From an uncultured Actinomycetes bacterium (lineage in GTDB: Bacteria > Actinomycetota > Acidimicrobiia > Acidimicrobiales > Acidimicrobilacustridaceae): a stretch of 64,000 nucleotides of DNA. The DNA lies in the NCBI GenBank assembly GCA_937876315.1, contig CALEHQ010000020.1:1-64000 (forward strand), given 5' to 3'. The stretch's first letter is position 1; the number at the start of each line of letters is the position of its first letter. The position numbers and the translations under genes were made by a program. Below are positions 14,114 to 23,382 of the stretch, piece after piece. Below the pieces are notes generated by a model that was not told the DNA's origin, made no database searches, and was given only the letters and a program-made list of their open reading frames with translations.

Positions 14114-16282
14114 GTGAGCACCACCGAATCCATTCCCACGAGTCACGAACCGTCGCATGACCCCGACGAGCGTGCGCTTTTTTCCCGCCTCGCAGCGACA
14201 ATGGCCAAGCACCGCCGAATCGTTATTGCTATTTGGCTCGTGGTGACTATCGCATCTGCCCCTCTTGCTCTCTCGCTTACGGGTGCGCTGTCCGGAGCTG
14301 GATGGGACGCCAAAGGGTCCCCCGCCGAAAAGGTTCGTTCCGAACTGCGCACCGACTTCCCTCAACTCGGAGCCGAATTCCCGGTGGTCGTCTACCACCA
14401 GAACACCCCAATCACCTCAGACTCCTCCGGAGTGACCGCCCTAGTTGCAGAACTTGCCGATGGGCCTCGGGTCACCATGGTCGTTGATCCGCTTTCGATG
14501 CCACCCGGTTCAGGAATGATTTCCCGAGATGGCATGACCGCCATCATTCCGGTGGGACAAGAAATTTCCGAAGATGCTCAGCGCCCGGTTGCTGCGGGCG
14601 AACTTGGTGCATACGTCGGAACACTGACTATTGCTGATGGAGCACAAGCCGACGTTGCTGGCGAATGGTCGATGTGGAGCGACTTCAACGAGATGAATGC
14701 AGACGCCCTGCATAAGGCAGAGCTCGTGGCCGGCATCCCCACCCTCATCATGTTGTTTATTGCCTTCGGCGCATTACTTGCGGCAGGAATTCCTCTCATC
14801 CTTGCAGTCGCGGGTATCGCCATTGGCTTTGCGGTATTGCACATGTTGACCTGGGTGACGCCGATGTCGGTGTGGTCAATGAACTTCTCAATGATGATCG
14901 GTCTTGCCGTCGGCATTGACTACAGCCTCTTCATCGTGAGCCGCTATCGAGAAGAACGCGCTGAAGGAAAAGACGCGATCAAAGCAATCGAGAACGCCAT
15001 GTCCACCTCGGGCAAGGCCGTGTTCCTCTCCGCTCTCACTGTGGTCCTTTCACTTGCAGCGGTCTTCTTGGTTCCGGTCATGGTTTTCCAAACAATGGCA
15101 CTCGGCATGATCCTTTCGGTCATTGCTGTTGCCCTTGCCGCCCTTACCCTGCTTCCCGCTGTACTTGTTGCGATGGGAGACAAAGTTCTTGTCTCTCGTG
15201 GGAAGAAAGACCCCGATATTGCCGCCGAAGGCCGTTGGGCAAAGTGGACAGGTGTTGCGCTCAAACGCCCCGGAATGGTCCTGGCGATTGGCCTCATCGT
15301 TCTCGGAGCGCTCATCGTGCCGGCATTCGGAATGAAGCTCGGCATGCCCGGCGCAACCGTGGTCGACCAGGGCTACACAAGCCGCGACGGGTACGACTTG
15401 CTCGTCGATGCCTACGGACCCGGAGCTGCTGCTCCGGCCTACGTCACCGTTGATGCAGCAGACGCAAACAAAGTCGTCACGATTGCAACGGCAACGCCCA
15501 ATGTTGTCGATGCACGCGTCGTCACGCCCCCAGCTGAAACGGGTCGAGTTGTTGTTCGTGTCACACCAGGCACAGCGATTGATGATTCGAGGACACAAGA
15601 AATGGTCCACAACCTGCGTCAGGAACTCGATCAGCAAGTCACAAACGCTGATGTTGGTGGACCAGCGGGGCAGAACACTGATCTCACTGACACTCTGATC
15701 AACCGAGCTCCATACGCCATCGCCATCATCTTGGTGGTCGCGTTCATCCTGTTACTCGTGGTGTTCCGTAGTCTGGCAATTGCGCTGTTCTCTGTCGTGA
15801 TGAACCTCATCACGGTTGGTGCTGCATTCGGGTTTGCCACCATTGTCTTCCAGCACGGTGTCGGCACAAACCTGATCGGGATCGAACATCAAGGGTTCGT
15901 CGATGCCTGGGCGCCGCTGTTCTTCTTTGCCCTGCTGTTCGGCTTGTCGATGGACTACCAATTGTTCTTGCTTGCAGCGATTAGAGAGCGTTATCAAGCA
16001 ACCGGTGATACGCGGCGTGCCATTGGCGAAGGAATCGCAAGGACCGGCCGACCAATCACGAATGCCGCAATCATCATGATCATCGTGTTTGTTGCTTTTG
16101 GCATCACCGGCCCCATTCCTCCCACCGAACTCGGCCTTACGCTCGCCATGGCAGTTCTGCTTGATGCCACTGTTGTTCGGGTGATGCTCGTTCCCGCAAC
16201 GATGGCGCTCCTCGGCGACAAGAGCTGGTACGTGCCCAAGTGGATGGCGAAGATCCTGCCCGTCGTGAACTTCAGTCACTGA
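14114..16282 (+). CDS. MMPL/RND-family membrane transporter
   Basis: 722 residues with the MMPL topology: a first helix near residue 40, a large extracytoplasmic domain, five helices, a loop, one helix, a second extracytoplasmic domain and five helices. GLAVGIDYSLFIVSRYREE and GLSMDYQLFLLAAIRER are the paired proton-relay helices typical of the family. GTG start with TTAGGAGAAGCC in front. Such proteins export lipids, siderophores or small toxic molecules. The upstream operator suggests induction together with persulfide-handling genes, so the cargo could be a sulfur compound or a lipid changed under sulfide stress; this is inference. Confidence 0.9.
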   Translation: MSTTESIPTSHEPSHDPDERALFSRLAATMAKHRRIVIAIWLVVTIASAPLALSLTGALSGAGWDAKGSPAEKVRSELRTDFPQLGAEFPVVVYHQNTPITSDSSGVTALVAELADGPRVTMVVDPLSMPPGSGMISRDGMTAIIPVGQEISEDAQRPVAAGELGAYVGTLTIADGAQADVAGEWSMWSDFNEMNADALHKAELVAGIPTLIMLFIAFGALLAAGIPLILAVAGIAIGFAVLHMLTWVTPMSVWSMNFSMMIGLAVGIDYSLFIVSRYREERAEGKDAIKAIENAMSTSGKAVFLSALTVVLSLAAVFLVPVMVFQTMALGMILSVIAVALAALTLLPAVLVAMGDKVLVSRGKKDPDIAAEGRWAKWTGVALKRPGMVLAIGLIVLGALIVPAFGMKLGMPGATVVDQGYTSRDGYDLLVDAYGPGAAAPAYVTVDAADANKVVTIATATPNVVDARVVTPPAETGRVVVRVTPGTAIDDSRTQEMVHNLRQELDQQVTNADVGGPAGQNTDLTDTLINRAPYAIAIILVVAFILLLVVFRSLAIALFSVVMNLITVGAAFGFATIVFQHGVGTNLIGIEHQGFVDAWAPLFFFALLFGLSMDYQLFLLAAIRERYQATGDTRRAIGEGIARTGRPITNAAIIMIIVFVAFGITGPIPPTELGLTLAMAVLLDATVVRVMLVPATMALLGDKSWYVPKWMAKILPVVNFSH

Positions 16283-16312
16283 TCAAGAACGCAACCAAAG
16301 CGAGGCGACGAC

Positions 16313-16543
16313 ATGACAACAACCCATCCTCAGACCAAATGGCCACTTGAGCGCATCCTGTTCGCAATGGCGGGAACCGTAGCCCTTGTGAGCGCAGGCC
16401 TTGCGGCATTCGTGAGCCCATGGTTCCTGCTCCTCACGGCATTCGTAGGAATCAACCAGTGGCTATACGTCGCATTCGGTGCATGCCCTGCGTCGATTGT
16501 GCTGAAGAGGTTCGGCCTCACGCCACAGTGCGGCTGGCGTTAG
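16313..16543 (+). CDS. DUF2892 (YgaP-like) membrane protein
   Basis: 76 residues. Two helices (MAGTVALVSAGLAAFVSPWFL and LTAFVGINQWLYVAFGA) are followed by GACPASIVLKRFGL, the conserved Cys-Pro motif of the DUF2892 domain. The same domain forms the membrane part of YgaP rhodaneses. It follows the MMPL gene by 30 bases, probably in one transcript, and strengthens the sulfane-sulfur theme of the locus. Function on its own is not established. Confidence 0.85.
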   Translation: MTTTHPQTKWPLERILFAMAGTVALVSAGLAAFVSPWFLLLTAFVGINQWLYVAFGACPASIVLKRFGLTPQCGWR

Positions 16544-16546
16544 CGG

Positions 16547-17020
16547 TTAGGAAGAGGGACTGCCCTCGACTGCGGCTTTGATGCGGTCGAGGGTGGCCTT
16601 CATTCCATTGCGGTTGGTCTTGCCCCGACTCCAACCCAACAATCCCCAGTAGATCTTCATAGGAAGTTTCGGAGCTAGTTGGAAGTACTCGGTGACATCA
16701 GTGCCGCCGTTTGCCCCCGGCGCGAGTCGGTAGCCCCAATTGATTGCCGCTTTGCCAGGCTCACCAACACCGAATGCGAATTCCTTACCGGGTTCGCATG
16801 CAGTCACATAACACTTGGTCCAATAGGTCGGTCCTTTTTGGTTCCGCTTCACGTGGCCGCGAAAGCGCGCACCGACTGCAGGACCCGTAGCTCCGTCGAG
16901 CCATTCGCCTTCAAAGGTTTCGGGGCTGTAGCGACCGATCTGTGTCACATCGCTGACCAGCGCCCACACCTGATCCGGTGAAGCATTCATGTGCACGGTG
17001 ACTTCATCGCCCATTTTCAT
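16547..17020 (-). CDS. SRPBCC-family (START-like) protein
   Basis: 157 residues of the polyketide-cyclase/START-like helix-grip fold. The opening VHMNASPDQVWALVSDVTQIGRYSPE is the standard first strand and helix, and the body contains GTDVTEYFQLAP. The fold binds hydrophobic ligands; the ligand is unknown. It converges with the DUF2892 gene with only three bases between stops. TAGGCT lies exactly six bases before the ATG, so the mRNA is probably leaderless. Confidence 0.85.
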   Translation of the reverse strand: MKMGDEVTVHMNASPDQVWALVSDVTQIGRYSPETFEGEWLDGATGPAVGARFRGHVKRNQKGPTYWTKCYVTACEPGKEFAFGVGEPGKAAINWGYRLAPGANGGTDVTEYFQLAPKLPMKIYWGLLGWSRGKTNRNGMKATLDRIKAAVEGSPSS

Positions 17021-17026
17021 GAAATC

Positions 17027-17032
17027 AGCCTA
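17027..17032 (-). promoter_or_regulatory. -10 box TAGGCT, leaderless SRPBCC gene
   Basis: TAGGCT on the minus strand, six bases before the ATG at 17020. Confidence 0.6.
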
Positions 17033-17198
17033 GAACCCAATCGTTAGTGACGCTCAGGTGACGCCATGGTGAGCACCGTGTGATTTCGTGGCGAACACAC
17101 TCCGTTCGCTCTATTCACGACGATCCTGTCTCTGTACCGTCGAGCTTGTGACCAGAAGGTCGGTCATCGGACCGGACCCGGCCGCAGTTTCTCCGTTG

Positions 17199-18308
17199 AT
17201 GTGTACACCGCATCAGGCGGTGGAAAGAAACACCCTCAGCCGGTGCTGGTCGAGCCAGAAGCTCCGTCGTTGGTCGTATCCAATTGGTTTCGTTGTGGTG
17301 GTTCTTGCACTTGGAGTTGCGGGGGTGAGACTTCGCGAGCTTCTCAGTTCCGCATTCGCCCAACTCGGCTCACTCACCCTTCCGGCGCTTGCTCTCGTTG
17401 CTGCGTGTTGGTTCACAATGCTCGTCTCCCGAGGAATCGTCTACCGACTCACACATCCACACCTTCGATTCCATCACGGGATCGTCCTCGATCAAGTCAA
17501 CCTTGCTGCGGCCAATGGACTCCCGGGCGGATCGGTCGTTGGAATCGCAGCTCGAATGAAGATCTGTCGACACCTTGGCCATGGATCCGAACAAGCCGCC
17601 CTCACCGTGTTCGCGAGCGGACAAGCCTTCGCAATTGGTCGTTGGGTTTGTCTCGTCGTCATCATTGGAGCCTCAATGATTCTGCGCGGGACCAACACCG
17701 TCGACCTGTTGGAACTAGGGAGTGCGCTGATCGCGCTCCTGCTTTCCTGCATCATCTGGATGGTTCTCAGCAGTGACTCTCGAGCAAGTCAAGCCCTCCT
17801 GCATTTCATCGAAAACACCATTACCCGGACGAGTAAGACGCAAGGGGCGTTTCGCAGAGCCAGGTTCCGGGCCTCCGTGCACCGCTTTCGGTCGGGAGCA
17901 AACGAACTTGTTCGCGATCGCGCACCAAAACTCATCAGCGCCGGCGCACTTTCCACATTGTTTGGCGCGCTGATACTTGTCGTTGTGATCGACGATCTTT
18001 CGCCATCCGCCATTTCCGTACTTGATGTTCTACGCGCCTATCTGATTGCCAGAGTTGCGACGTCATTTATCCCGACCCCTGGCGGAGTCGGTGTTCTCGA
18101 CGGCGCGATCACTGCTGGGCTCATGAGCGCCGGAGTCGAACCATCCGTCGCAATCTCGGCAGTCATCGTCTATCGCGCAGTTACCTTCGCACTCCCGATT
18201 GCCACAGGCTCGCTGATCTATCTCGTTTGGCGCCGCAAATCGAACCATCACAACGAGGTAGAGCCAGACGATGATGGGGCGACCGATTCACTTCTTCATG
18301 CCGCATAG
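17199..18308 (+). CDS. lysylphosphatidylglycerol-synthase-type (UPF0104) membrane protein
   Basis: About 369 residues from the ATG at 17199, with seven or eight hydrophobic helices. PTPGGVGVLDGAITAGLMSAG near the C-terminus is the signature of the LPG-synthase transmembrane family (also YbhN), proposed to flip or transport lipids. There is no C-terminal GNAT-like aminoacyl transfer domain, so lysyl transfer is not expected. A GTG at 17220 is an alternative start, and no strong ribosome site marks either. It runs head-on into dnaB. Confidence 0.8.
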   Translation: MCTPHQAVERNTLSRCWSSQKLRRWSYPIGFVVVVLALGVAGVRLRELLSSAFAQLGSLTLPALALVAACWFTMLVSRGIVYRLTHPHLRFHHGIVLDQVNLAAANGLPGGSVVGIAARMKICRHLGHGSEQAALTVFASGQAFAIGRWVCLVVIIGASMILRGTNTVDLLELGSALIALLLSCIIWMVLSSDSRASQALLHFIENTITRTSKTQGAFRRARFRASVHRFRSGANELVRDRAPKLISAGALSTLFGALILVVVIDDLSPSAISVLDVLRAYLIARVATSFIPTPGGVGVLDGAITAGLMSAGVEPSVAISAVIVYRAVTFALPIATGSLIYLVWRRKSNHHNEVEPDDDGATDSLLHAA

Positions 18309-18340
18309 CCCACTACGACGAAATTCGTGAGAGCAGTCGC

Positions 18341-19708
18341 TTAGGTACCTCGCGCCATGTTGGCGAACTTTGTGTAGTGATCGAGGAACGCAAGGCGCAC
18401 CATGCCCGTGGGGCCGTTTCGGTGCTTGCTGATGAGGATTTCAGCGGTACCGCGATCGGGTGAATCGAGGTTGTACACGTCGTCTCGGTAGATGAACATG
18501 ACGACGTCGGCGTCCTGTTCGATTGCACCCGATTCACGAAGGTCGGCCAGCATCGGGCGCTTATCGGCCCGCATTTCGAGTTGTCGTGAAAGCTGTGACA
18601 GCGCCACAACTGGGCACTCGAGTTCACGAGCGAGGATCTTGAGCCCTCGGGAGATTTCCGAGATTTCCACCTGACGGTTCTCGGCATTGGAACGACCGCT
18701 CATGAGCTGCAAATAGTCGACCACGATCAAACCCAGATCGCCGAGGCGGCTGCGCAAACGCCGTGCCTTGGCGCGAATTTCCATGATGGTGACGTTGGGG
18801 TTGTCGTCGATCCAAATAGGTGCATCGGCGAGACGGCCGGTGGCGTGGGCGATCTTGCCCCAGTCGGATTCGGTGAGTTGACCGGTGCGCACTTTGCGTG
18901 AATCAACGCGCGCCTCGGCACACAACAAACGTTGGGTGAGTTCAAGCTGGCCCATTTCGAGCGAGAACAACAACACAGGTCGATGCGATTCGATTGCTGC
19001 GTTGCAGGCCATGCCGAGGGCGAGCGCGGTCTTGCCCATTGAAGGACGCGCGCCAACGACATAGAGCGCGTTTGGTTGCAGACCCGAGAGCAGGTCGTCG
19101 AGGTCAAGGAAGCCTGTGGGCATACCAGTAATTGTTTCGCCACGACTGACGACATCTTCGAGGTGGTCAAGATTGGTACCGAGAAGATCGGACAGCGGCG
19201 CAAGCGTGTCGGTAGCGCGACGCTGCGCGACTTCAAACACCATGGTTTCGGCCTGATCGACCGTCTTCGTGACATCTTCGGGAAGGCCGTAGGACATCTC
19301 GGCGATTTCGCCAGCGACACCAATAAGACGGCGCAACAACGCGTGCTCTTCGATAATGCGGGCGTAGCGAGACGCGCTCGACACTGCAGGGGTTGCAGCC
19401 TGGAGCGTGACAAGCGTGGCCGGGCCACCAATGGCATCGAGCAAACCTGCACGGCTGAGTTCTTCGGCCACGGTGACAGGGTCGGCTGGTTCGCCTGCAG
19501 CGGACAACGACGTAATGGCGTCGAAGATGTGCGCGTGGGCCGGCTTATAGAAGTTGTCGGCCGACAGCACTTCGGACGCGATCGAGACCGCTTCTTTCGA
19601 AAGCAGCATGGCGCCAAGAAGCGACTCTTCGGCCTGGAGATTGTGGGGAGGGACCCGACCAGCCCCGGCAGGGCGGTTGGCGGATCGGGGTTCGTCGTAC
19701 TCACTCAT
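18341..19708 (-). CDS. dnaB: replicative DNA helicase DnaB
   Basis: 455 residues; unwinds DNA ahead of the replication fork as a hexamer. The N-terminal primase-interacting domain begins at PPHNLQAEESLLGAMLLSKE. The RecA-like C-terminal domain has Walker A (GARPSMGKTALALG), the Walker B region (LIVVDYLQLM) and a later QLSRQLEMRADKRP. No intein is present, although dnaB is a common intein site in actinobacteria. A 302-base gap with two exact DnaA boxes separates it from the ribosomal-protein operon. Confidence 0.97.
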   Translation of the reverse strand: MSEYDEPRSANRPAGAGRVPPHNLQAEESLLGAMLLSKEAVSIASEVLSADNFYKPAHAHIFDAITSLSAAGEPADPVTVAEELSRAGLLDAIGGPATLVTLQAATPAVSSASRYARIIEEHALLRRLIGVAGEIAEMSYGLPEDVTKTVDQAETMVFEVAQRRATDTLAPLSDLLGTNLDHLEDVVSRGETITGMPTGFLDLDDLLSGLQPNALYVVGARPSMGKTALALGMACNAAIESHRPVLLFSLEMGQLELTQRLLCAEARVDSRKVRTGQLTESDWGKIAHATGRLADAPIWIDDNPNVTIMEIRAKARRLRSRLGDLGLIVVDYLQLMSGRSNAENRQVEISEISRGLKILARELECPVVALSQLSRQLEMRADKRPMLADLRESGAIEQDADVVMFIYRDDVYNLDSPDRGTAEILISKHRNGPTGMVRLAFLDHYTKFANMARGT

Positions 19709-19947
19709 GAGGGCTCAAGCCTCCCCCGCTTTGGTTGGGGATCGCTAGAGGGACAACCCCGGTTTTTTCGGGGGACGACCCTGTGGACCGAGTGTGGACA
19801 ACCTTTACTCCCTGTGGAAGAAATGAACCTCGGAAACCCTTACGCACCATGGGATCACTCTAGATAGGACCTGTGACAGCACTACAGGTCCCACAGTGTG
19901 GACAACGAACTCTTGACTCGGTCATTGAGACCACTCCCACACGCTGG
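19709..19947. promoter_or_regulatory. dnaB upstream region with two exact DnaA boxes
   Basis: The reverse complement of the actinobacterial DnaA box TTGTCCACA occurs exactly at 19793-19801 and 19897-19905, 104 bases apart. A near match, TGTGGACCG, lies at about 19782. These sit in front of dnaB, so DnaA may regulate the helicase gene or be titrated here. No gene or clear promoter hexamers were identified. Confidence 0.5.
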
Positions 19948-19985
19948 GAAAACGTACAAAGGAGCCGGCGAACCGGCCCCTTTGT
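19948..19985 (-). terminator. terminator of the rpsF-ssb-rpsR-rplI operon
   Basis: ACAAAGG(A)GCCGG and CCGGC(C)CCTTTGT pair around CGAA (19956-19985). On the minus strand the hairpin is followed by ACGTTTT. Confidence 0.8.
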
Positions 19986-20010
19986 GTCGATACTCATTGA
20001 TGTCTGCGGC

Positions 20011-20457
20011 TCAGGCCGGCGACACCTCAACGGTGATCTGGAACTGCACCTCGGGGTGCAGGCGGGCGGACACCGAGTGGGTCCCAACCGTCTTGATCGC
20101 TTCATTGATGTGAATCGAGTGACGATCGAGTTCGATACCGGTCTGTGCGGCAACTGCCTCGACCACATCGGTTACCGAAACGGAACCGAAGAGATCGCCT
20201 TCGGCCTTGGCTCGGGCCGACACGGCGATCACCGCGGGCACGAGCTTGGCGGCGATGTCGGATGCTGCTGAACGATCGGCGGCGTCACGCTGATCGCGTG
20301 AGCGGCGCATCGCTGCGGCCTGGGCTTCGACTCCGCCAGTGGCGAGAACGGCGAAACCCTTGGGGAGCAGGTAGTTGCGACCGAAACCATCGGCCACCTC
20401 AACCACATCGCCCTTCTTGCCAACACCATTGACGTCGGAACGGAGGAGGAGCTTCAT
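20011..20457 (-). CDS. rplI: 50S ribosomal protein L9
   Basis: 148 residues. The N-terminal 23S rRNA-binding domain ([21 protein letters not shown], then [13 protein letters not shown]), a long connecting helix and the C-terminal domain are all present, with the usual length. Its ATG overlaps the rpsR stop by four bases (20454-20457), so it is translationally coupled as the last gene of the S6-SSB-S18-L9 operon. Confidence 0.97.
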   Translation of the reverse strand: MKLLLRSDVNGVGKKGDVVEVADGFGRNYLLPKGFAVLATGGVEAQAAAMRRSRDQRDAADRSAASDIAAKLVPAVIAVSARAKAEGDLFGSVSVTDVVEAVAAQTGIELDRHSIHINEAIKTVGTHSVSARLHPEVQFQITVEVSPA

Positions 20458-20915
20458 TCGGAAACCTCCACGTCTTCCACAACGACATCGACCTCGGTGC
20501 CTTCGGCGTCGATAAACGTTGCCTCGAGCTCCTCGATCACGGCGTCGTCAGTGACGGTTTCGCGAATCTCGGCGTTCTCGAGCTTGAGCCCGCGATCGCC
20601 GCGATCGCCACGGTCACCGCGTTCACCACGGTCACGACCGCCGCCACGCTGAGTGGTGACGCGGTTGGTGTACGGAAGCAGGGCCATTTCACGAGCATTC
20701 TTGATTGCCCGTGCGATTTCCTTCTGCTGCTGTGAGTCATTGCCGCTAACACGACGGGCACGAATCTTTGCTCGGTCGGACATAAACCGACGAAGCATGT
20801 TGATGTCCTTGTAATCAACGAACTCGACCTTTTCCTGCGTGAGCAGGCTGATCTTCTTTTTGCTGCGGCGAGCGTTGTCTTTATTCTTGCCGCGCTTCGG
20901 TGCTGCCTTAGCCAT
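20454..20915 (-). CDS. rpsR: 30S ribosomal protein S18 with long C-terminal extension
   Basis: 153 residues, about twice the normal 75-90. Residues 1-85 are an ordinary S18: [20 protein letters not shown], then [21 protein letters not shown] and ALLPYTNR. The remainder is an Arg-Gly/Asp-Gly stretch ([20 protein letters not shown]) and about 45 acidic residues ending in [10 protein letters not shown]. The extension shares the strand's base composition and runs without a break into the rplI overlap, so it is unlikely to be a frame error. It overlaps the ssb stop by one base (TAATG). Confidence 0.93.
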   Translation of the reverse strand: MAKAAPKRGKNKDNARRSKKKISLLTQEKVEFVDYKDINMLRRFMSDRAKIRARRVSGNDSQQQKEIARAIKNAREMALLPYTNRVTTQRGGGRDRGERGDRGDRGDRGLKLENAEIRETVTDDAVIEELEATFIDAEGTEVDVVVEDVEVSE

Positions 20916-21382
20916 TAGAACGGTTCCTCATCATTGTCATAACCAGTGGGGGGATCATTAGGAGCGGGGCGGCTTGCGCTACCACTACCGGAATTGGCGC
21001 CACCATCGAAGCCTTCACGGCGTTCGTTGCGCACAACCTGTGCGGTGGCGTAGCGGAGGCTCGGAGCAACCTCGTCGGCGACGATTTCAACTTTGGTGCG
21101 CTTGTCGCCGTCTTGGGTCTGCCACGAACTCTGCTGCAAACGACCACTCACCACGACACGAGTGCCCTTTGTGATCGTTTCCGCAACGTTCTCCGCCATC
21201 TGTTGCCAGACGGTGACATCAAAGAACGAAACTTGCTCTTCCCACTCATTGGTCTGGCGGTTCTGCCAGCGACGGTTCACAGCGAGCCCGAAAGCTGCGA
21301 CTGCTTGACCGCTTGCAGTGAAACGAAGTTCCGGATCGCGGGTGCAGTTTCCTACGAGTACAACATTGTTATCTGCTGCCAT
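20915..21382 (-). CDS. ssb: single-stranded DNA-binding protein
   Basis: 155 residues. N-terminal OB-fold ([20 protein letters not shown] ... [21 protein letters not shown]), a short Gly/Pro/Ser linker and the acidic tip DNDEEPF that recruits replication and repair partners. The start at 21382 (ATG, MAADNN) is set by homology. A much longer in-frame extension upstream overlaps rpsF and is rejected. Part of the S6-SSB-S18-L9 operon. Confidence 0.95.
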   Translation of the reverse strand: MAADNNVVLVGNCTRDPELRFTASGQAVAAFGLAVNRRWQNRQTNEWEEQVSFFDVTVWQQMAENVAETITKGTRVVVSGRLQQSSWQTQDGDKRTKVEIVADEVAPSLRYATAQVVRNERREGFDGGANSGSGSASRPAPNDPPTGYDNDEEPF

Positions 21383-21398
21383 TGTCGTGACCTTCCAC

Positions 21399-21740
21399 TC
21401 AACCGGCGGTAGCCGGGGCGGCGTCGCCGAGTAGACCGCGTCGGACGGCTTCGTTCTCGGGCAGACGCATGACCTTGTGGCGAACAACTTCGTCCGCGAG
21501 GTGTAGGACGCGCTCAACCTCGTGAAGATCGCGACCCTCGGTCGAGATCTCAAGCACGACGTAGATGCCTTCCCACTTGTGGTTGATTTCGTAAGCGAAA
21601 CGCCGACGACCCCAACGATCTGTCTTCTTGACGTTGCCGCCACCAGCCTCAACAAGCGTGTTGACGTTGGCGAGGATCGCGTTGACTGCAGTGTCTTCGA
21701 CGTCTCCGTCGAAAATAACCATGAGTTCATACGCTCGCAT
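21399..21740 (-). CDS. rpsF: 30S ribosomal protein S6
   Basis: 113 residues from the ATG at 21740, preceded by GGGAGGTGA eight bases upstream. The beta-alpha fold (MRAYELMVIFDGDVEDTAVN, DRWGRRRFAYEINHKWEGIY) is intact. It is the first gene of the operon that binds S18 in the small-subunit platform. Confidence 0.96.
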   Translation of the reverse strand: MRAYELMVIFDGDVEDTAVNAILANVNTLVEAGGGNVKKTDRWGRRRFAYEINHKWEGIYVVLEISTEGRDLHEVERVLHLADEVVRHKVMRLPENEAVRRGLLGDAAPATAG

Positions 21741-21872
21741 GAGCGCATCACCTCCCTCTGGATCCGGGCCGCAGGACGGGAACCGGAGCCCCGAAAGCTC
21801 AGGGCAGGGCTTCAATTGGAGTTGGAACCCTACCGGAGGGGGCCCCGAACTCCCAAGAGCGGTTCGGCCCGT

Positions 21873-22415
21873 TCAGCAGGAAGCGGCCAGTGAGACGGTG
21901 GCGCCGGGCTTGATTCCCCAGTCCTGGAGCCGCCCTTGGGCCATTTCGATAGCCAATCGATAGGGGCGGACCGGCGAAAACTTTGGGCAACTTGTGGCGT
22001 TAGCCGGGCACGGATCCATATCGGCCGAGCCAATCACGGCGCCTTCCGCATCAATCCATGCGATCGAAAGCGGCAGCAATGTGTCCTTCATCCAGAACGT
22101 TCGGTCGGAGTCGGCATCGAACGAGAACGCCATCGCCTCGCCACGAGCAATCAACAGCTCGTTACTTTCCGAAAGACCCTGCTGTCGTTCCAATTCGCTA
22201 TCGGCCAACCACACGCAATGCTCTTCAACCGTGCCATCAGCATGGCGAATGCGCAGCGTGACTTTGGTGAACCCCTGCGAGCGAAGCGACGCCTCGGCGG
22301 TCACGACCGACTGCTGCGGCGATTGCTCCGTTGACGAAACATTTGAACCGCATCCGCTGAGCAATGCTGCAGTCACAACAAACGCGACGACGGCAATGAC
22401 CGCTCGCCGCTTCAT
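21873..22415 (-). CDS. DUF192-family lipoprotein
   Basis: 180 residues. Signal peptide with lipobox (ALLSGC), so lipid-anchored outside the membrane. A DUF192 domain follows: LADSELERQQGLSES, MAFSFDADSDRTFWMKDTLLPL and VIGSADMDPCP are the conserved blocks. Function of the family is unknown. It follows panB by only three bases on the same strand and is likely cotranscribed. Confidence 0.88.
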   Translation of the reverse strand: MKRRAVIAVVAFVVTAALLSGCGSNVSSTEQSPQQSVVTAEASLRSQGFTKVTLRIRHADGTVEEHCVWLADSELERQQGLSESNELLIARGEAMAFSFDADSDRTFWMKDTLLPLSIAWIDAEGAVIGSADMDPCPANATSCPKFSPVRPYRLAIEMAQGRLQDWGIKPGATVSLAASC

Positions 22416-22418
22416 TGG

Positions 22419-23282
22419 TCAGACCGGAGAAATCGGCGTGCCGTACAAACCGAGTGTTTCGGCCGCACGAGTTTCAAGCGAATAGCTCTCCGCAGCGGAC
22501 GGGAATCGTCCGGTCCGCACATCGTCGGCATAGGCGCCAAGAGCGCGAACACCTTCGGCCCCGAGGTCGGCGTAACGACGAACAAACTTGGGAAGCACGC
22601 GGTCTTCAATGCCAAGCACATCGTGAAAGACGAGGACCTGTCCGTCGCAACCGGCGCCTGCGCCGATACCAACGGTGGGGACGTCGATCGATTCAGTAAT
22701 CATGCGGCCGACCTCGTCGGGCACACCCTCGATAACAATCGCAAAACATCCAGCATGCGCAAGGGCTTTTGCATCTTCAACGAGCGCCAGCGCCGCTTCG
22801 TGCTTGCGACCCTGAACTTTGAAACCGCCCATCGTGTTGACCGATTGCGGGGTAAGTCCGATGTGACCCATCACCGGAATCTCGGCGTCGATGAGCGCTT
22901 CGATCATGGGAAGACGCTTACGTCCACCTTCGAGTTTCACGGCCTGCGCGCCGGCACGAATCAGTGAGGCTGCGTTTGTCACTGTGTCGGCCACCGACAC
23001 GTGGTAGCTCATCCAGGGCATATCGGCGACAATCAGCGAAGCCGGCGTTGCCCGAGCAACCGCGGCGGTGTGATGGGCCATGTCGGCAACGGTGACCTGC
23101 AACGTGTCTTCATAACCAAGAACAACCATCGCAACGGAATCACCAACAAGAATCATGTCGATGCCTGCAGCATCGGCCATCCGCGCACTAGGCGCGTCGT
23201 ACGCAGTGACCATCACCAAAGGGACATCACCACGTCGAACCTTGCGGCCCTGCACCGATGGAACAGTGATTCGCGCGCTCAT
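22419..23282 (-). CDS. panB: 3-methyl-2-oxobutanoate hydroxymethyltransferase (ketopantoate synthesis)
   Basis: Adds a hydroxymethyl group from 5,10-methylene-THF to 2-oxoisovalerate, the first step of pantothenate and CoA synthesis. 287 residues, a TIM barrel. Visible: VTAYDAPSARMADAAGIDMI, LVGDSVAMVVLGYEDT, DMPWMSYH, AVKLEGG, MGHIGLTPQSV and GIGAGAGCDGQVLVFHDVLG, all conserved. It precedes the DUF192 lipoprotein gene. Confidence 0.96.
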   Translation of the reverse strand: MSARITVPSVQGRKVRRGDVPLVMVTAYDAPSARMADAAGIDMILVGDSVAMVVLGYEDTLQVTVADMAHHTAAVARATPASLIVADMPWMSYHVSVADTVTNAASLIRAGAQAVKLEGGRKRLPMIEALIDAEIPVMGHIGLTPQSVNTMGGFKVQGRKHEAALALVEDAKALAHAGCFAIVIEGVPDEVGRMITESIDVPTVGIGAGAGCDGQVLVFHDVLGIEDRVLPKFVRRYADLGAEGVRALGAYADDVRTGRFPSAAESYSLETRAAETLGLYGTPISPV

Positions 23283-23382
23283 TGGAGCCTCCTGACCGTC
23301 CAGTGCCCCTCGGCTACCGGCGGATGTCCCCGACGCTATCGGGCCATCACACTCACCACAAAGATGGTGCGAAATTATTTGC

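Noticed and set aside
18341-19708. Intein in dnaB
   Set aside because: The reading frame has the normal 455 residues with no insertion at the P-loop.
20915-21751. 278-residue frame including ssb
   Set aside because: The N-terminal half overlaps rpsF in another frame and the ssb start at 21382 is clear by homology.
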